Positions 7,010 through 14,495 of a DNA stretch of 41,453 nucleotides are shown piece after piece. This DNA comes from Clostridiaceae bacterium. GTDB lineage: Bacteria > Bacillota > Clostridia > DSM-8532. The notes under the pieces were generated by a model. The model ran no database searches, was not told the DNA's origin, and saw only the letters and a list, made by a program, of their open reading frames with translations. Positions within the stretch are counted from its first letter, which is position 1, and every line of letters begins with the position of its first letter. The translations under genes were made by a program, and so were the position numbers. The stretch lies in contig JAAYNX010000145.1 of assembly GCA_012520615.1 (NCBI GenBank), forward strand, positions 1 through 41,453. The letters are read 5' to 3'.

Positions 7010-9427
7010 ATGAACAAATTTAAAGTTAGGCTGTTAGTTGTTTTGCTTTGCCTTACCATTGCATTTGGTTCTTTACCTATTTATGCAGAAACTCAGGGCA
7101 ATAGCTTCGTAACAAGAGAGCAAGCAGTTGTAAGCATATTGAGCACAGTTGGATATGGGGCTTTAAATGAATTTGAGAATAATCTCAGCACATTTTCGGA
7201 TGTATCGGATGTTACGGAGCAATATATAGATGAAATCGGAATTGCAGTAACTAATGGTATATTGTCGGGATCCGGCACAACATTAGATCCGAAAAGAAAT
7301 GTTACCCGCCTGGAATTTGCAATGTTTTTAAGCCGTTCTATCAGAGAACTTCCAAATTTGGGAGATAATCAGGTATTTAATGATGTTCCCTATTCTGCAG
7401 CGGGTGATGTGAGCAGACTTGTTAAAGCAGGCTTATTCAGCGGCTACGGTAATGGTAGTTTTGGATCCAATGATTATCTTACAAATGAGCAAATGAAAGC
7501 TGTTTTGGAAAGGGTAAAAGCTTTACGCAATACCAACTTAAAAGATGATTTCTATTATTCAATCAATTATGAATGGTTGAATAATACCAAACTGCCTGCC
7601 GGATATCCCGGATTTGGCTCCTTTGATGAGGTAAGTTTAACCAATGATGAAAAACTAAAAGAAATAGCCCATGAAGTATATAAGAACAAAGATACATATG
7701 AAGACGGAACCATAGAACAGAAGCTTGCTGATTTCTATAGCTCTGTACTGGATATAGAAAATCGAAATAAGCAAGGAATAGAACCCATACAGAAATATTT
7801 AGACAAATTTGATCAAGTAAAAACCGCGCAGGAGCTTCTTGATTATACAGCCGAGTTTGAAAATGAGACAGGAATTAATCCGCTTTTTTCCTTTAGCCCT
7901 TCTCCTGATCTTTTGGACAGTAATAGATACAGCTTGTATGGGCAAGGACTTGCAACGGGTCTTAACTCGGCATACTTACTCAGTGGCGATCCCAATATCA
8001 AATCGATGTATGAAGGATTTATTGCACAGATGTTGATGGCTTCAGGTATTGACCAAGAAAATGCAATGATTCAGGCACAAAATGTTTATGCGTTTGAGAC
8101 ACTGCTGGCGGAAAACACTCTAAGTAATGAGCAAGCAAGTAAAATTGAGAATCGCTATAACCCTATGACTAAGGAAGACTTAGCAAAAGCATTCACAAAA
8201 GTAAACTTAAAAAAATATATGGCTGACCTTGGATATGATTCCATTGAAAATTTAATCATATTAGATACTAAACTGATGGCAAAGACAGGCGAGCTTATAT
8301 GTGATGAGAATATTGATATTCTAAAGTCCTATGTAAGAACACGTCTTGTTATGAGTACCGCTTCCCTGCTATCTAAAGAGCTTCAGGATGCTATTGCAGA
8401 GTTTAATGCTGTTTTCTTAGGATTAAGTAGTACCATGAGTGATGAGGATATTGCATTTAGCCTTCTTAGCTCTGTTATGAGTGGATATCTCGGAAGGGTG
8501 TATGTAGAAAAATATTTCTCACCTGAAGCTAAAGCTGATGTTGAAAGTATGGTAAAAGAAATTATAGAAACCTATAAAAAGCGAATCGAGCGGCTTGATT
8601 GGATGGGAGAAAATACAAAGGCAGCTGCTATAAAAAAGCTTGATACAATGAGTATTAAAATTGGTTATCCTGATACCTGGAATGATCCCTATAAGGAAAT
8701 TAACCTAAGAAACTATGAGGATGGAGGTTCTCTACTGGGAAATATATTCGCTATTACATCTGCTCAGGCTAAGGACATGAAAACATTACTGGATAAGCCT
8801 GTTGATAAATCCGGATGGTTAATGCCTCCCCAAACGGTAAATGCATATTATAATGCGCTAAGCAATGAAATAGTATTCCCGGCAGGAATACTTCAAGCTC
8901 CTTTCTATGATGTAAATGCTTCCCGCGAGCAGAACTTAGGCGGAATTGGTGCTATTATAGCCCATGAGATAACCCACGCCTTTGACCATAACGGAGCTCA
9001 GTTTGATGAAAACGGAAATATGAACAATTGGTGGACCGAAGAAGATTATCAGACCTTCCAACAAAAGACTAAGGCCGTAGCAGAATTGTATAACGGCTTG
9101 GAGATAGCCCCTAATGCGGTTGTAAACGGAAACTTAACCCTCTCTGAAAATGTAGCTGACATAGGCGGTTTAGCCTGTGTATTAGAGATAATGAAGGGAA
9201 TTCCCGATGCCGATTATAAAGCGTTTTTCGAGAGTAACGGGTGTATTTGGCGTTATACCGCAACACCCAAGATGTATCAACTCTTAGTGCAACAAGACAC
9301 TCATTCTCCTCATAAACTTAGGTCGAACATGGTAATACGCAACTTCCAGGAGTTCTACGATACATATGAGATTCAACCTGATGATGGAATGTATCTGGCG
9401 CCTGAACAGAGAGTTAGTGTTTGGTAA
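7010..9427 (+). CDS. Exported M13-family zinc metallopeptidase with N-terminal SLH domains
   Basis: This 805-residue protein starts with a signal peptide (MNKFKVRLLVVLLCLTIAFG, cleavage likely after about residue 26). Two to three S-layer-homology-like repeats follow (about 30-175), with FVTREQAV and GLFSGYGNGSFG as typical parts. A neprilysin-type peptidase fills the rest. The zinc site is HEITH (His652, Glu653, His656), with the third ligand and catalytic Asp in ENVAD (713-717). The substrate-site motif HSPHKLRSN (765-773) replaces the usual HxPxxxRxN. M13 enzymes cut peptides outside the membrane. The SLH part should hold this one on the cell wall. A GGGA-type ribosome site is distant and weak. 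The family is usually about 630-750 residues; the extra length is the SLH region. Confidence 0.9.
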   Translation: MNKFKVRLLVVLLCLTIAFGSLPIYAETQGNSFVTREQAVVSILSTVGYGALNEFENNLSTFSDVSDVTEQYIDEIGIAVTNGILSGSGTTLDPKRNVTRLEFAMFLSRSIRELPNLGDNQVFNDVPYSAAGDVSRLVKAGLFSGYGNGSFGSNDYLTNEQMKAVLERVKALRNTNLKDDFYYSINYEWLNNTKLPAGYPGFGSFDEVSLTNDEKLKEIAHEVYKNKDTYEDGTIEQKLADFYSSVLDIENRNKQGIEPIQKYLDKFDQVKTAQELLDYTAEFENETGINPLFSFSPSPDLLDSNRYSLYGQGLATGLNSAYLLSGDPNIKSMYEGFIAQMLMASGIDQENAMIQAQNVYAFETLLAENTLSNEQASKIENRYNPMTKEDLAKAFTKVNLKKYMADLGYDSIENLIILDTKLMAKTGELICDENIDILKSYVRTRLVMSTASLLSKELQDAIAEFNAVFLGLSSTMSDEDIAFSLLSSVMSGYLGRVYVEKYFSPEAKADVESMVKEIIETYKKRIERLDWMGENTKAAAIKKLDTMSIKIGYPDTWNDPYKEINLRNYEDGGSLLGNIFAITSAQAKDMKTLLDKPVDKSGWLMPPQTVNAYYNALSNEIVFPAGILQAPFYDVNASREQNLGGIGAIIAHEITHAFDHNGAQFDENGNMNNWWTEEDYQTFQQKTKAVAELYNGLEIAPNAVVNGNLTLSENVADIGGLACVLEIMKGIPDADYKAFFESNGCIWRYTATPKMYQLLVQQDTHSPHKLRSNMVIRNFQEFYDTYEIQPDDGMYLAPEQRVSVW

Positions 9428-9435
9428 AATAATTG

Positions 9436-9460
9436 GAAGCAGGGGATAGCCCCCTGCTTC
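9436..9460 (+). terminator. Hairpin between convergent M13 and panE-like genes
   Basis: A perfect 10-bp GC-rich stem (9436-9445 with 9451-9460, GAAGCAGGGG and its complement) has a 5-nt loop. A T-rich stretch (TTACTATTTTTG) follows on the plus strand. The panE-like gene ends at 9464, so the hairpin may serve both strands. Confidence 0.75.
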
Positions 9461-9463
9461 TTA

Positions 9464-10375
9464 CTATTTTTGTTCCAATACCCGAATCATCAGATAAAGA
9501 ATCTCATTTATCGGTGTTGGGATATTGTGCTTTTTGCCAAGATTTATTACAGCAAGAGCAAAGCTTTCAACCTCTGTTTTTCTTCCGGCTTCTACATCCT
9601 GAAGCATTGAGGTTTTACTAGAAGGGGAGAGGGTTTTTAATATTTTTATATACTCATCAATATCCGACTCGGATAGAGATACGCCTTCCTTTTCAGCAAT
9701 AGGAATAACCTCTTTACATGCCGCGGCTAAAAGTTCTTGTGCCTCGGGGATTGAGGCGTAAACTCCATAGGGCGCTCTGAGTATGGCTGAGGTTTGGTTT
9801 ACTCCTACGTTAAGCATAAATTTCCACCACATTTCCTTGAGGATATCCTCTGGGATGGAGTAGTTAATGCCGGCTTTTGAGAAAATATCAGCAACTAATG
9901 CGGCTTTCCCTTTGACCTCGGGATAGTGTTCGCCAAAGACAATCCTGCCCATACTGGAGAATTTCACCTCACCATTCTCTCTTAACGCATCAATACCCAC
10001 CGAAAATCCATGAAGAACCTTATCTCTCCCAAATTTACTACTTAACATATCCTCACTGGTTATTCCGTTAAGCAAGGAGAGGATAATAGTGTCTCTTCCT
10101 ACCAATGGAGTGATTGCATCTATGGTTTCATGCAAATGGCGGCCTTTAACTGCTATTATAATAAGTTCAGCTTTTGAATCTTCGTTTTTGGGAACCTGCA
10201 AATCAAAAAAGTATCTTTTCCCGTTAACTAGAATACCATCTTTATATTTGGGCAACCGCTCTTTATCAAGCAGAACTTTAACACTGCTTTTGTCATAATC
10301 GTACAAAACTGAGCCATATGTTGCACCAATCGCGCCAAGGCCTATTATATGAACAGTTTTGATTTCTTTCAACAT
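9464..10375 (-). CDS. Ketopantoate reductase (PanE/ApbA) family protein
   Basis: This 303-residue cytoplasmic NADPH-dependent reductase has an N-terminal Rossmann motif, GLGAIGATYG (12-21). IIAVKGRHLHETI and LLNGITSEDML are the usual nucleotide and substrate-site stretches. Its C-terminal helical domain has MWWKFMLNVGVNQTSAIL, with the lysine in the catalytic position, and SMLQDVEAGRKTEVESF. Ketopantoate reductase makes pantoate for vitamin B5 and CoA synthesis. Paralogues with other substrates are common, and no panB or panC lies nearby, so the exact reaction is uncertain. ATG with GGAGGT upstream. Single-gene unit, convergent with the peptidase. Confidence 0.85.
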   Translation of the reverse strand: MLKEIKTVHIIGLGAIGATYGSVLYDYDKSSVKVLLDKERLPKYKDGILVNGKRYFFDLQVPKNEDSKAELIIIAVKGRHLHETIDAITPLVGRDTIILSLLNGITSEDMLSSKFGRDKVLHGFSVGIDALRENGEVKFSSMGRIVFGEHYPEVKGKAALVADIFSKAGINYSIPEDILKEMWWKFMLNVGVNQTSAILRAPYGVYASIPEAQELLAAACKEVIPIAEKEGVSLSESDIDEYIKILKTLSPSSKTSMLQDVEAGRKTEVESFALAVINLGKKHNIPTPINEILYLMIRVLEQK

Positions 10376-10463
10376 TTTTAACCTCCATATGATTTTATTC
10401 TAATTGACATTATAGCGTAGATTTAGCCTTAGGGGCTATTAAATTAAGTTTACTGAAGGTCAC

Positions 10464-10492
10464 TTGAAAATCAATTCTTATATAGGTACAAT
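10464..10492 (+). promoter_or_regulatory. Sigma-A promoter for the 31-residue membrane peptide gene
   Basis: TTGAAA (10464-10469), a 17-nt spacer, then TACAAT (10487-10492). The next start codon with a ribosome site is the ATG at 10558. Confidence 0.6.
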
Positions 10493-10557
10493 AAAAAGGA
10501 CGGCTTACAGTAATTCAGCCCGAAATAAAATCTATAATTGCGGAGGAAGCCAAATAT

Positions 10558-10653
10558 ATGAATAACAAAATTAGACGGGTTGTAGCGTCAGTCTTAGCAA
10601 TGTTCATTATCGCGTCTATGATATTAAGTATGATTCTCATGAGCTTAAACTAA
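10558..10653 (+). CDS. 31-residue single-pass membrane peptide
   Basis: The frame encodes 31 residues, beginning MNNKIRRVVASVLAMFIIAS and ending MILSMILMSLN. It has a short basic N-terminus and one hydrophobic helix. GGAGGA lies 10 nt before the ATG and a good sigma-A promoter lies at 10464-10492, so I think it is a real gene. The arrangement resembles Prli42-type peptides, which anchor the stressosome in some Firmicutes, but the match is one of overall design and I would not name it on this evidence. It could also be a small toxin-like or complex-associated peptide. A GC-rich hairpin follows at 10681-10704. Confidence 0.6.
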   Translation: MNNKIRRVVASVLAMFIIASMILSMILMSLN

Positions 10654-10680
10654 CAAATCATCAACTTTAAGGTATAATGG

Positions 10681-10704
10681 GGGGAGGTATGATATACACT
10701 CCCC
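10681..10704. other. GC-rich hairpin without T-run
   Basis: GGGGAGGTAT (10681-10690) pairs with ATAC plus CTCCCC (10694-10704) around GAT, with one bulged A. It lacks a clear T-run on either strand, so it is a poor classical terminator. A TATAAT lies just upstream at 10673-10678, with CTAACA 17 nt before that, so a transcript could begin at the hairpin. Confidence 0.4.
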
Positions 10705-10725
10705 TATGCTGTAACACTGCCCGAT

Positions 10726-10914
10726 TCAATCCGAAAAGGTAGTGTTTTTCTTTCCGTCAAATCGGATGGGATTTGCCTTTTCTTTCGTGTGCTTTGCTTT
10801 TCCCTGAAGTTCAGGGACAGGATATACCTCGTTTTTATTGAAATGCTGTTTTTTATTGCTTTCGGTGCCATGGGGTTCTTCTGGGTTTGGTCTTCTCATG
10901 CCTTTCTTAGCCAT
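10726..10914 (-). CDS. Small, charged, conserved-looking protein of unknown function
   Basis: This 62-residue hydrophilic protein contains MAKKGMRRPNPEEPHGTESN at its start and VYPVPELQGKAKHTKEKANP in its second half. From memory, similar short proteins with a PVPELQGKAKxxKEKA core are common in Clostridia, without known function. It has no membrane helix, cysteine or enzymatic motif and is probably largely unstructured. AGGAGG sits about 8 nt before the ATG, strong support for translation. It is convergent with the 31-residue peptide gene and divergent from the SPOCS gene. The downstream GC-rich hairpin may end its transcript. Confidence 0.7.
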   Translation of the reverse strand: MAKKGMRRPNPEEPHGTESNKKQHFNKNEVYPVPELQGKAKHTKEKANPIRFDGKKNTTFSD

Positions 10915-11067
10915 ATTTCGTATCCTCCTGATGGTTTTTTATAGTTTTAAACAGATACCTGCTAAATATGCAGCAAATAGAATGGTTTCGGGTATTTGAG
11001 TATGATTTATTGAAAACTTTTATCTTGTTGTAGCAACTTTGGACTAGCCTGAATAATATGTATTGAG

Positions 11068-11080
11068 CTTGTTCGACAAG
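11068..11080 (+). other. Small hairpin before the SPOCS gene
   Basis: CTTGT-TCG-ACAAG is a perfect 5-bp inverted repeat 34 nt before the start codon. It could be a leader hairpin or an operator. I could not identify a sporulation sigma-factor promoter here. Confidence 0.3.
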
Positions 11081-11114
11081 ACAAGCATTAATTCTGAGAG
11101 AAAGGAGTGATATA

Positions 11115-11780
11115 ATGAAAAAGAAAATTCTTCAAGTACCTGTTATAGTTGGAAAGGGATCGGAACAGTTTTTTGTTGAAAAGGACGTTGCTATTTCACC
11201 ATCAAGTCCTCCGATATATAAAATTGAGAAAATCGACAAAAAAGTCGTTGTTACCGATGCACATGTTATTCCTGGGAAGGTAATTTTCAACGCTTTCATC
11301 TGGAAAAATGTGACCTACAAAACCGTTGAGGATGTTTGTGACGGAATTGTTTCTGGCAAGTTGAACCACATAACCTTCAAGATTCCTTTTGGAGGATTTG
11401 TTGAAATTAAGCCCATAGGGTGCGACAAAATTAAAGAAGGCGATGTCGCTGAATTGCTTGAAGCATTCGTTGAAGGTGAAAAGGATTTTTTACACGACGA
11501 AACTACATGCAAGGGGCAAAAAGTATTCTGCAGCCTTTTGGAAAAGGACGTTGTAAAGCTTACCTTCAAAGTCGTAAGATTCGAACATGTTCCTGTCTGT
11601 GCCGAGGAAGATAAATACGATGACGACAAAAAAGACAAGGAAAAATGTAAATGCGACAAATATGACGACGACAAAAAAGACGACAAGTGCGACGAAAAGG
11701 ATGACAAATGGGACAAGCGCTATGATTGCCGGGGAGATTACTATGCTAAATGCCGTGGATCCTACTCGCAAAAATATTAA
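11115..11780 (+). CDS. SPOCS/DUF3794-domain protein with Asp/Lys/Cys-rich tail
   Basis: This is a 221-residue protein. The N-terminal half, about residues 5-100, fits the SPOCS (DUF3794) domain of spore-coat and spore-assembly proteins such as SipL: LQVPVIVGKGSEQFFVEKDV, then VIPGKVIFNAFIWKNVTY and HITFKIPFGGFVEI. After about residue 160 it becomes a low-complexity acidic/basic tail with two KYDDDKKD copies and interspersed Cys, Trp and Tyr. There is no signal peptide, so it would act in the mother cell. I infer a spore-surface structural role, possibly cross-linked or metal-binding through the tail. It has no LysM domain, so it is not SipL itself. AAAGGAG lies 7 nt before the ATG. Confidence 0.75.
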   Translation: MKKKILQVPVIVGKGSEQFFVEKDVAISPSSPPIYKIEKIDKKVVVTDAHVIPGKVIFNAFIWKNVTYKTVEDVCDGIVSGKLNHITFKIPFGGFVEIKPIGCDKIKEGDVAELLEAFVEGEKDFLHDETTCKGQKVFCSLLEKDVVKLTFKVVRFEHVPVCAEEDKYDDDKKDKEKCKCDKYDDDKKDDKCDEKDDKWDKRYDCRGDYYAKCRGSYSQKY

Positions 11781-11803
11781 ACCTCAATCCTGACGTTAAA
11801 AAA

Positions 11804-11830
11804 ACAGGGTGGCTTATAGCCGCCCTGTTG
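11804..11830 (-). terminator. Bidirectional terminator between SPOCS and CoA-disulfide reductase genes
   Basis: An 11-bp stem with one G-T pair (11804-11814 with 11820-11830) has a TTATA loop. On the minus strand it runs straight into seven T (complement of 11797-11805), so it is a strong end for the minus-strand sulfur gene. On the plus strand the T-tract is weak. Confidence 0.8.
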
Positions 11831-11877
11831 CCATTTAGACTTAAAAGACTGTTTTCATTCTCGCAACCTTATATATG

Positions 11878-14385
11878 CTAAATAAACAGCGACATGTCTG
11901 ATTCCTCGGCAGATGCCAGCATTGCAGCAACGCCTCCCATTTTAACGCCTTCAATAAGCTCCTCTTGTTTTATGCCCATGACATCCATAGACATGGAGCA
12001 AGCAGTTATTGTGACGCCATTTTTTATAGCAGTATCTATAAGTTCTTCAATTGAAGAAATATTCTTGTGTTTCATGATCTTTCTTATCATAACAGCTCCC
12101 ATTCCCATCATATTCATATTGGAAATACCAAGCTTTTTAGTACCCCGGGGCATCATAAATCCAAACATCTTTTCAATGAAATTCTTCTTTACTCGAACCT
12201 TATGAGCCTTTCTTAAAATATTAAGTCCCCAAAAGGTAAAAAACATATTCACTTCTCTGCCCATGGCAGCAGAACCGTTGGCTATAATAAAAGCGGCTAT
12301 GGCTTTATCCAGATCTCCGGAAAATACTATTATATTTTTTGCATCTCCGGAGGAAGTTGAAGCTTTTTTCAATGTTTCAGCGCCTTTTCTTACAACAACA
12401 AAAAACTGGCCGTTGCTGCTGTTACTTTCAACAAGCTCATTGCCGGTACGTTTACACCAAGCCTCCACATCGGTCGCAAAGGCAGGGTCGGTAGCTGATA
12501 TTTCCAACTCTTCGCCGGGATTAAGTTTTTTCATAGCTTCGCTTACTTTTAAAATAGGCCCGGGGCATTGTAGACCACATGCGTTTACAGTGATACGCTT
12601 AGCTGGGGATTCTTCTTTTGACGAGGTAGCTGAGGTAATGGCACCTTTTTCTGATAATTCCATAGATTTTTGGTCGTCTTCATTCTTTTCCAAAGTGTTG
12701 GATACCTTTTTCCCGAAACCCTTAAAAGGTTTTAGCGGAGTCGTCACCGTTTTATATAGCCGATAGCCTCCGGAAAGATTGTATACATTATCAAAACCAT
12801 TCTGCATAAGAATCCTTGAAGAAATATAGCCACGAAGACCAATCTGGCAGAACACATAAACCGGTTTTTTTGAATCAAGCTCAGAAATCCTCTCTCTTAA
12901 ACTATCTACAGGAATATTAACTGCTCCGTTAATACTACCGTTAGAAAATTCAGTTTCAGTTCTGACATCCAAAATAGTGACTTTTTCAGGGTCGAGGTCT
13001 TTTATATCATGCCAGTGAAAAATCTTAGCATCTTCGCTTATTATATTTGAGGCAACATAGCCTGCCATGTTAACAGGGTCTTTTGCCGAGCCGAAAGGAG
13101 GTGCATAAGACAGCTCAAGATTTGTAAGGTCACTAACATTCATTCCTGCTTTAATTGCTGTAGCTATAACATCTATTCGCTTGTCAACACCCTTATATCC
13201 TGTAATTTGGGCACCCAGTACTTTGCCGCTGATTTTTTCAAAAAGAAGTTTTATTGTCATAAAGGTAGCACCCGGATAGTAGCTAGCATTAGATGCGCTG
13301 AATGTAAATGATTTTTCATAGTCAATACCGGCGGCTTTTAACGTTTTTTCATTACTACCGGTAGTTGCAACTGTCATATCAAAAGCTTTAAGTATGGCTG
13401 TACCCAAAGTGCCTCCATAGGTACTGTTCTTACCAGCAATATTATCTGCTGCAATTCGTCCTTGGCGGTTTGCGGGAGAAGCCAAAGGCACGAAAACTTT
13501 TTTGCCGGTTATCACATCAACAACCTCTACTGCATCACCCACAGCATAAATGAACGGATCACTTGTTTTCATGTGATTGTCGGTCACTATGCAATCGCGG
13601 AAACCTAATTCCAATCCCGCATCTTTTGCCAGACCACTTTCAGGCCTTACTCCAACTGCAAGTATTACCATATCGGCTTTGATGCTGGGCCCCTCGCTCA
13701 ATATCACTTCATATGTTCCGTTATCAAAATGAAGGCCTGTTACTCCACGATTCAGGTACAAAGCCACACCCTTACTTTGAATATGCTTGTGCACCTCTGC
13801 TGCCATATCAAAATCCAGGGGCTGAATAACATGATCGGAAAGCTCAACAATTGAGACATCAAGCCCTAAGGTATGAAGATTTTCCGCCATTTCAATTCCT
13901 ATATATCCTGCGCCTACAACTACAGCGGTTTTAGGATTGTTCTGCAAAACGTAATTTTTTATTCGGTAAGTGTCAGGAATATTTCTTAAAGTAAAGACCG
14001 CTTCGGTTTTCGCTCCTTCAATCGGTGGTACTATTGGATCCGCACCCGGTGAAAGGATAAGATAATCATAGCTTTCCTCGTATACTTTTCCGTTTGATTC
14101 TCTTACTTCTACAGTTTTTTTATCACGATCTATTTTTGTAACTTCGCTTTTTACTCGTACATCCACGTTAAGACGGCTTTTAAATGATTCTGGTGTCTGA
14201 AGCGTTAATTGCTCTCCGTCTTTAATAACATCTCCGATGAAATATGGAAGACCGCAATTAGCAAAGGAAATAAAATCTCCTCTTTCAAACATAATAATCT
14301 GTGCTTTTTCATCTAATCTTCTGAGCCTAGCCGCAGCAGTAGCGCCGCCGGCTACACCACCGACAATCAAAACTTTTTTTCCCAT
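11878..14385 (-). CDS. Four-domain CoA-disulfide reductase-rhodanese-TusA-DsrE fusion
   Basis: This 835-residue protein joins four sulfur-handling modules. Residues 1-450 are an FAD/NAD(P) disulfide reductase of the CoA-disulfide reductase type. It has a GGVAGG FAD motif, the active cysteine in SFANCGLPYF (Cys44), a GAGYIGIEMAE second Rossmann motif and a YAVGDAVEV FAD end. Residues about 465-550 are a rhodanese with active Cys513 in CQIGLRG. Residues about 598-668 are TusA with CGLQCPGP (Cys603, Cys607). Residues about 684-835 are DsrE-like with ACSMSMD (Cys796). It probably reduces persulfides or polysulfides and passes sulfane sulfur between cysteines. I start at the second ATG (14385) because AAGGAG is then 7 nt away; the ATG at 14391 is only 1 nt from it. 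A Crp/Fnr gene lies directly upstream. Confidence 0.92.
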   Translation of the reverse strand: MGKKVLIVGGVAGGATAAARLRRLDEKAQIIMFERGDFISFANCGLPYFIGDVIKDGEQLTLQTPESFKSRLNVDVRVKSEVTKIDRDKKTVEVRESNGKVYEESYDYLILSPGADPIVPPIEGAKTEAVFTLRNIPDTYRIKNYVLQNNPKTAVVVGAGYIGIEMAENLHTLGLDVSIVELSDHVIQPLDFDMAAEVHKHIQSKGVALYLNRGVTGLHFDNGTYEVILSEGPSIKADMVILAVGVRPESGLAKDAGLELGFRDCIVTDNHMKTSDPFIYAVGDAVEVVDVITGKKVFVPLASPANRQGRIAADNIAGKNSTYGGTLGTAILKAFDMTVATTGSNEKTLKAAGIDYEKSFTFSASNASYYPGATFMTIKLLFEKISGKVLGAQITGYKGVDKRIDVIATAIKAGMNVSDLTNLELSYAPPFGSAKDPVNMAGYVASNIISEDAKIFHWHDIKDLDPEKVTILDVRTETEFSNGSINGAVNIPVDSLRERISELDSKKPVYVFCQIGLRGYISSRILMQNGFDNVYNLSGGYRLYKTVTTPLKPFKGFGKKVSNTLEKNEDDQKSMELSEKGAITSATSSKEESPAKRITVNACGLQCPGPILKVSEAMKKLNPGEELEISATDPAFATDVEAWCKRTGNELVESNSSNGQFFVVVRKGAETLKKASTSSGDAKNIIVFSGDLDKAIAAFIIANGSAAMGREVNMFFTFWGLNILRKAHKVRVKKNFIEKMFGFMMPRGTKKLGISNMNMMGMGAVMIRKIMKHKNISSIEELIDTAIKNGVTITACSMSMDVMGIKQEELIEGVKMGGVAAMLASAEESDMSLFI

Positions 14386-14424
14386 AGACATACTCCTTCA
14401 CATGATTATTTACAATAAAATTCT

Positions 14425-14440
14425 GGTGAATTTTTTCACA
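14425..14440. promoter_or_regulatory. Crp/Fnr-like palindrome 1 (overlapping the start of transcription)
   Basis: On the minus strand the site reads TGTGA-N6-TCACC, one base short of a perfect Crp half-site pair. It directly follows the extended -10 TGCTATTAT (14449-14441), so it covers the predicted start site. Binding there would be expected to block transcription. Confidence 0.5.
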
Positions 14441-14449
14441 ATAATAGCA
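14441..14449 (-). promoter_or_regulatory. Extended -10 promoter of the sulfur fusion gene
   Basis: The minus strand reads TGC then TATTAT, with no good -35 at 16-18 nt. An activator-dependent promoter is likely. The same TGCTATTAT occurs before the neighbouring Crp/Fnr gene (15186-15178). Confidence 0.5.
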
Positions 14450-14472
14450 TACATCACATAAAAAAGTTTATC

Positions 14473-14487
14473 AGTGACTATGTCACA
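14473..14487. promoter_or_regulatory. Crp/Fnr-like palindrome 2 (upstream site)
   Basis: GTGAC-TAT-GTCAC is a perfect inverted repeat, flanked to read AGTGACTATGTCACA. Its centre is about 46 nt before the predicted start site, near the usual place for a Crp/Fnr activator. The arms resemble Crp half-sites, with a spacer one base shorter than the E. coli form. Confidence 0.5.
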
Positions 14488-14495
14488 CAAATTAT

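Noticed and set aside
11315-11771. Two long minus-strand frames opposite the SPOCS gene (133 and 93 residues), very Ser- or Val/Phe-rich
   Set aside because: They mirror the low-complexity Asp/Lys tail of the real gene and have no ribosome site or domain likeness.
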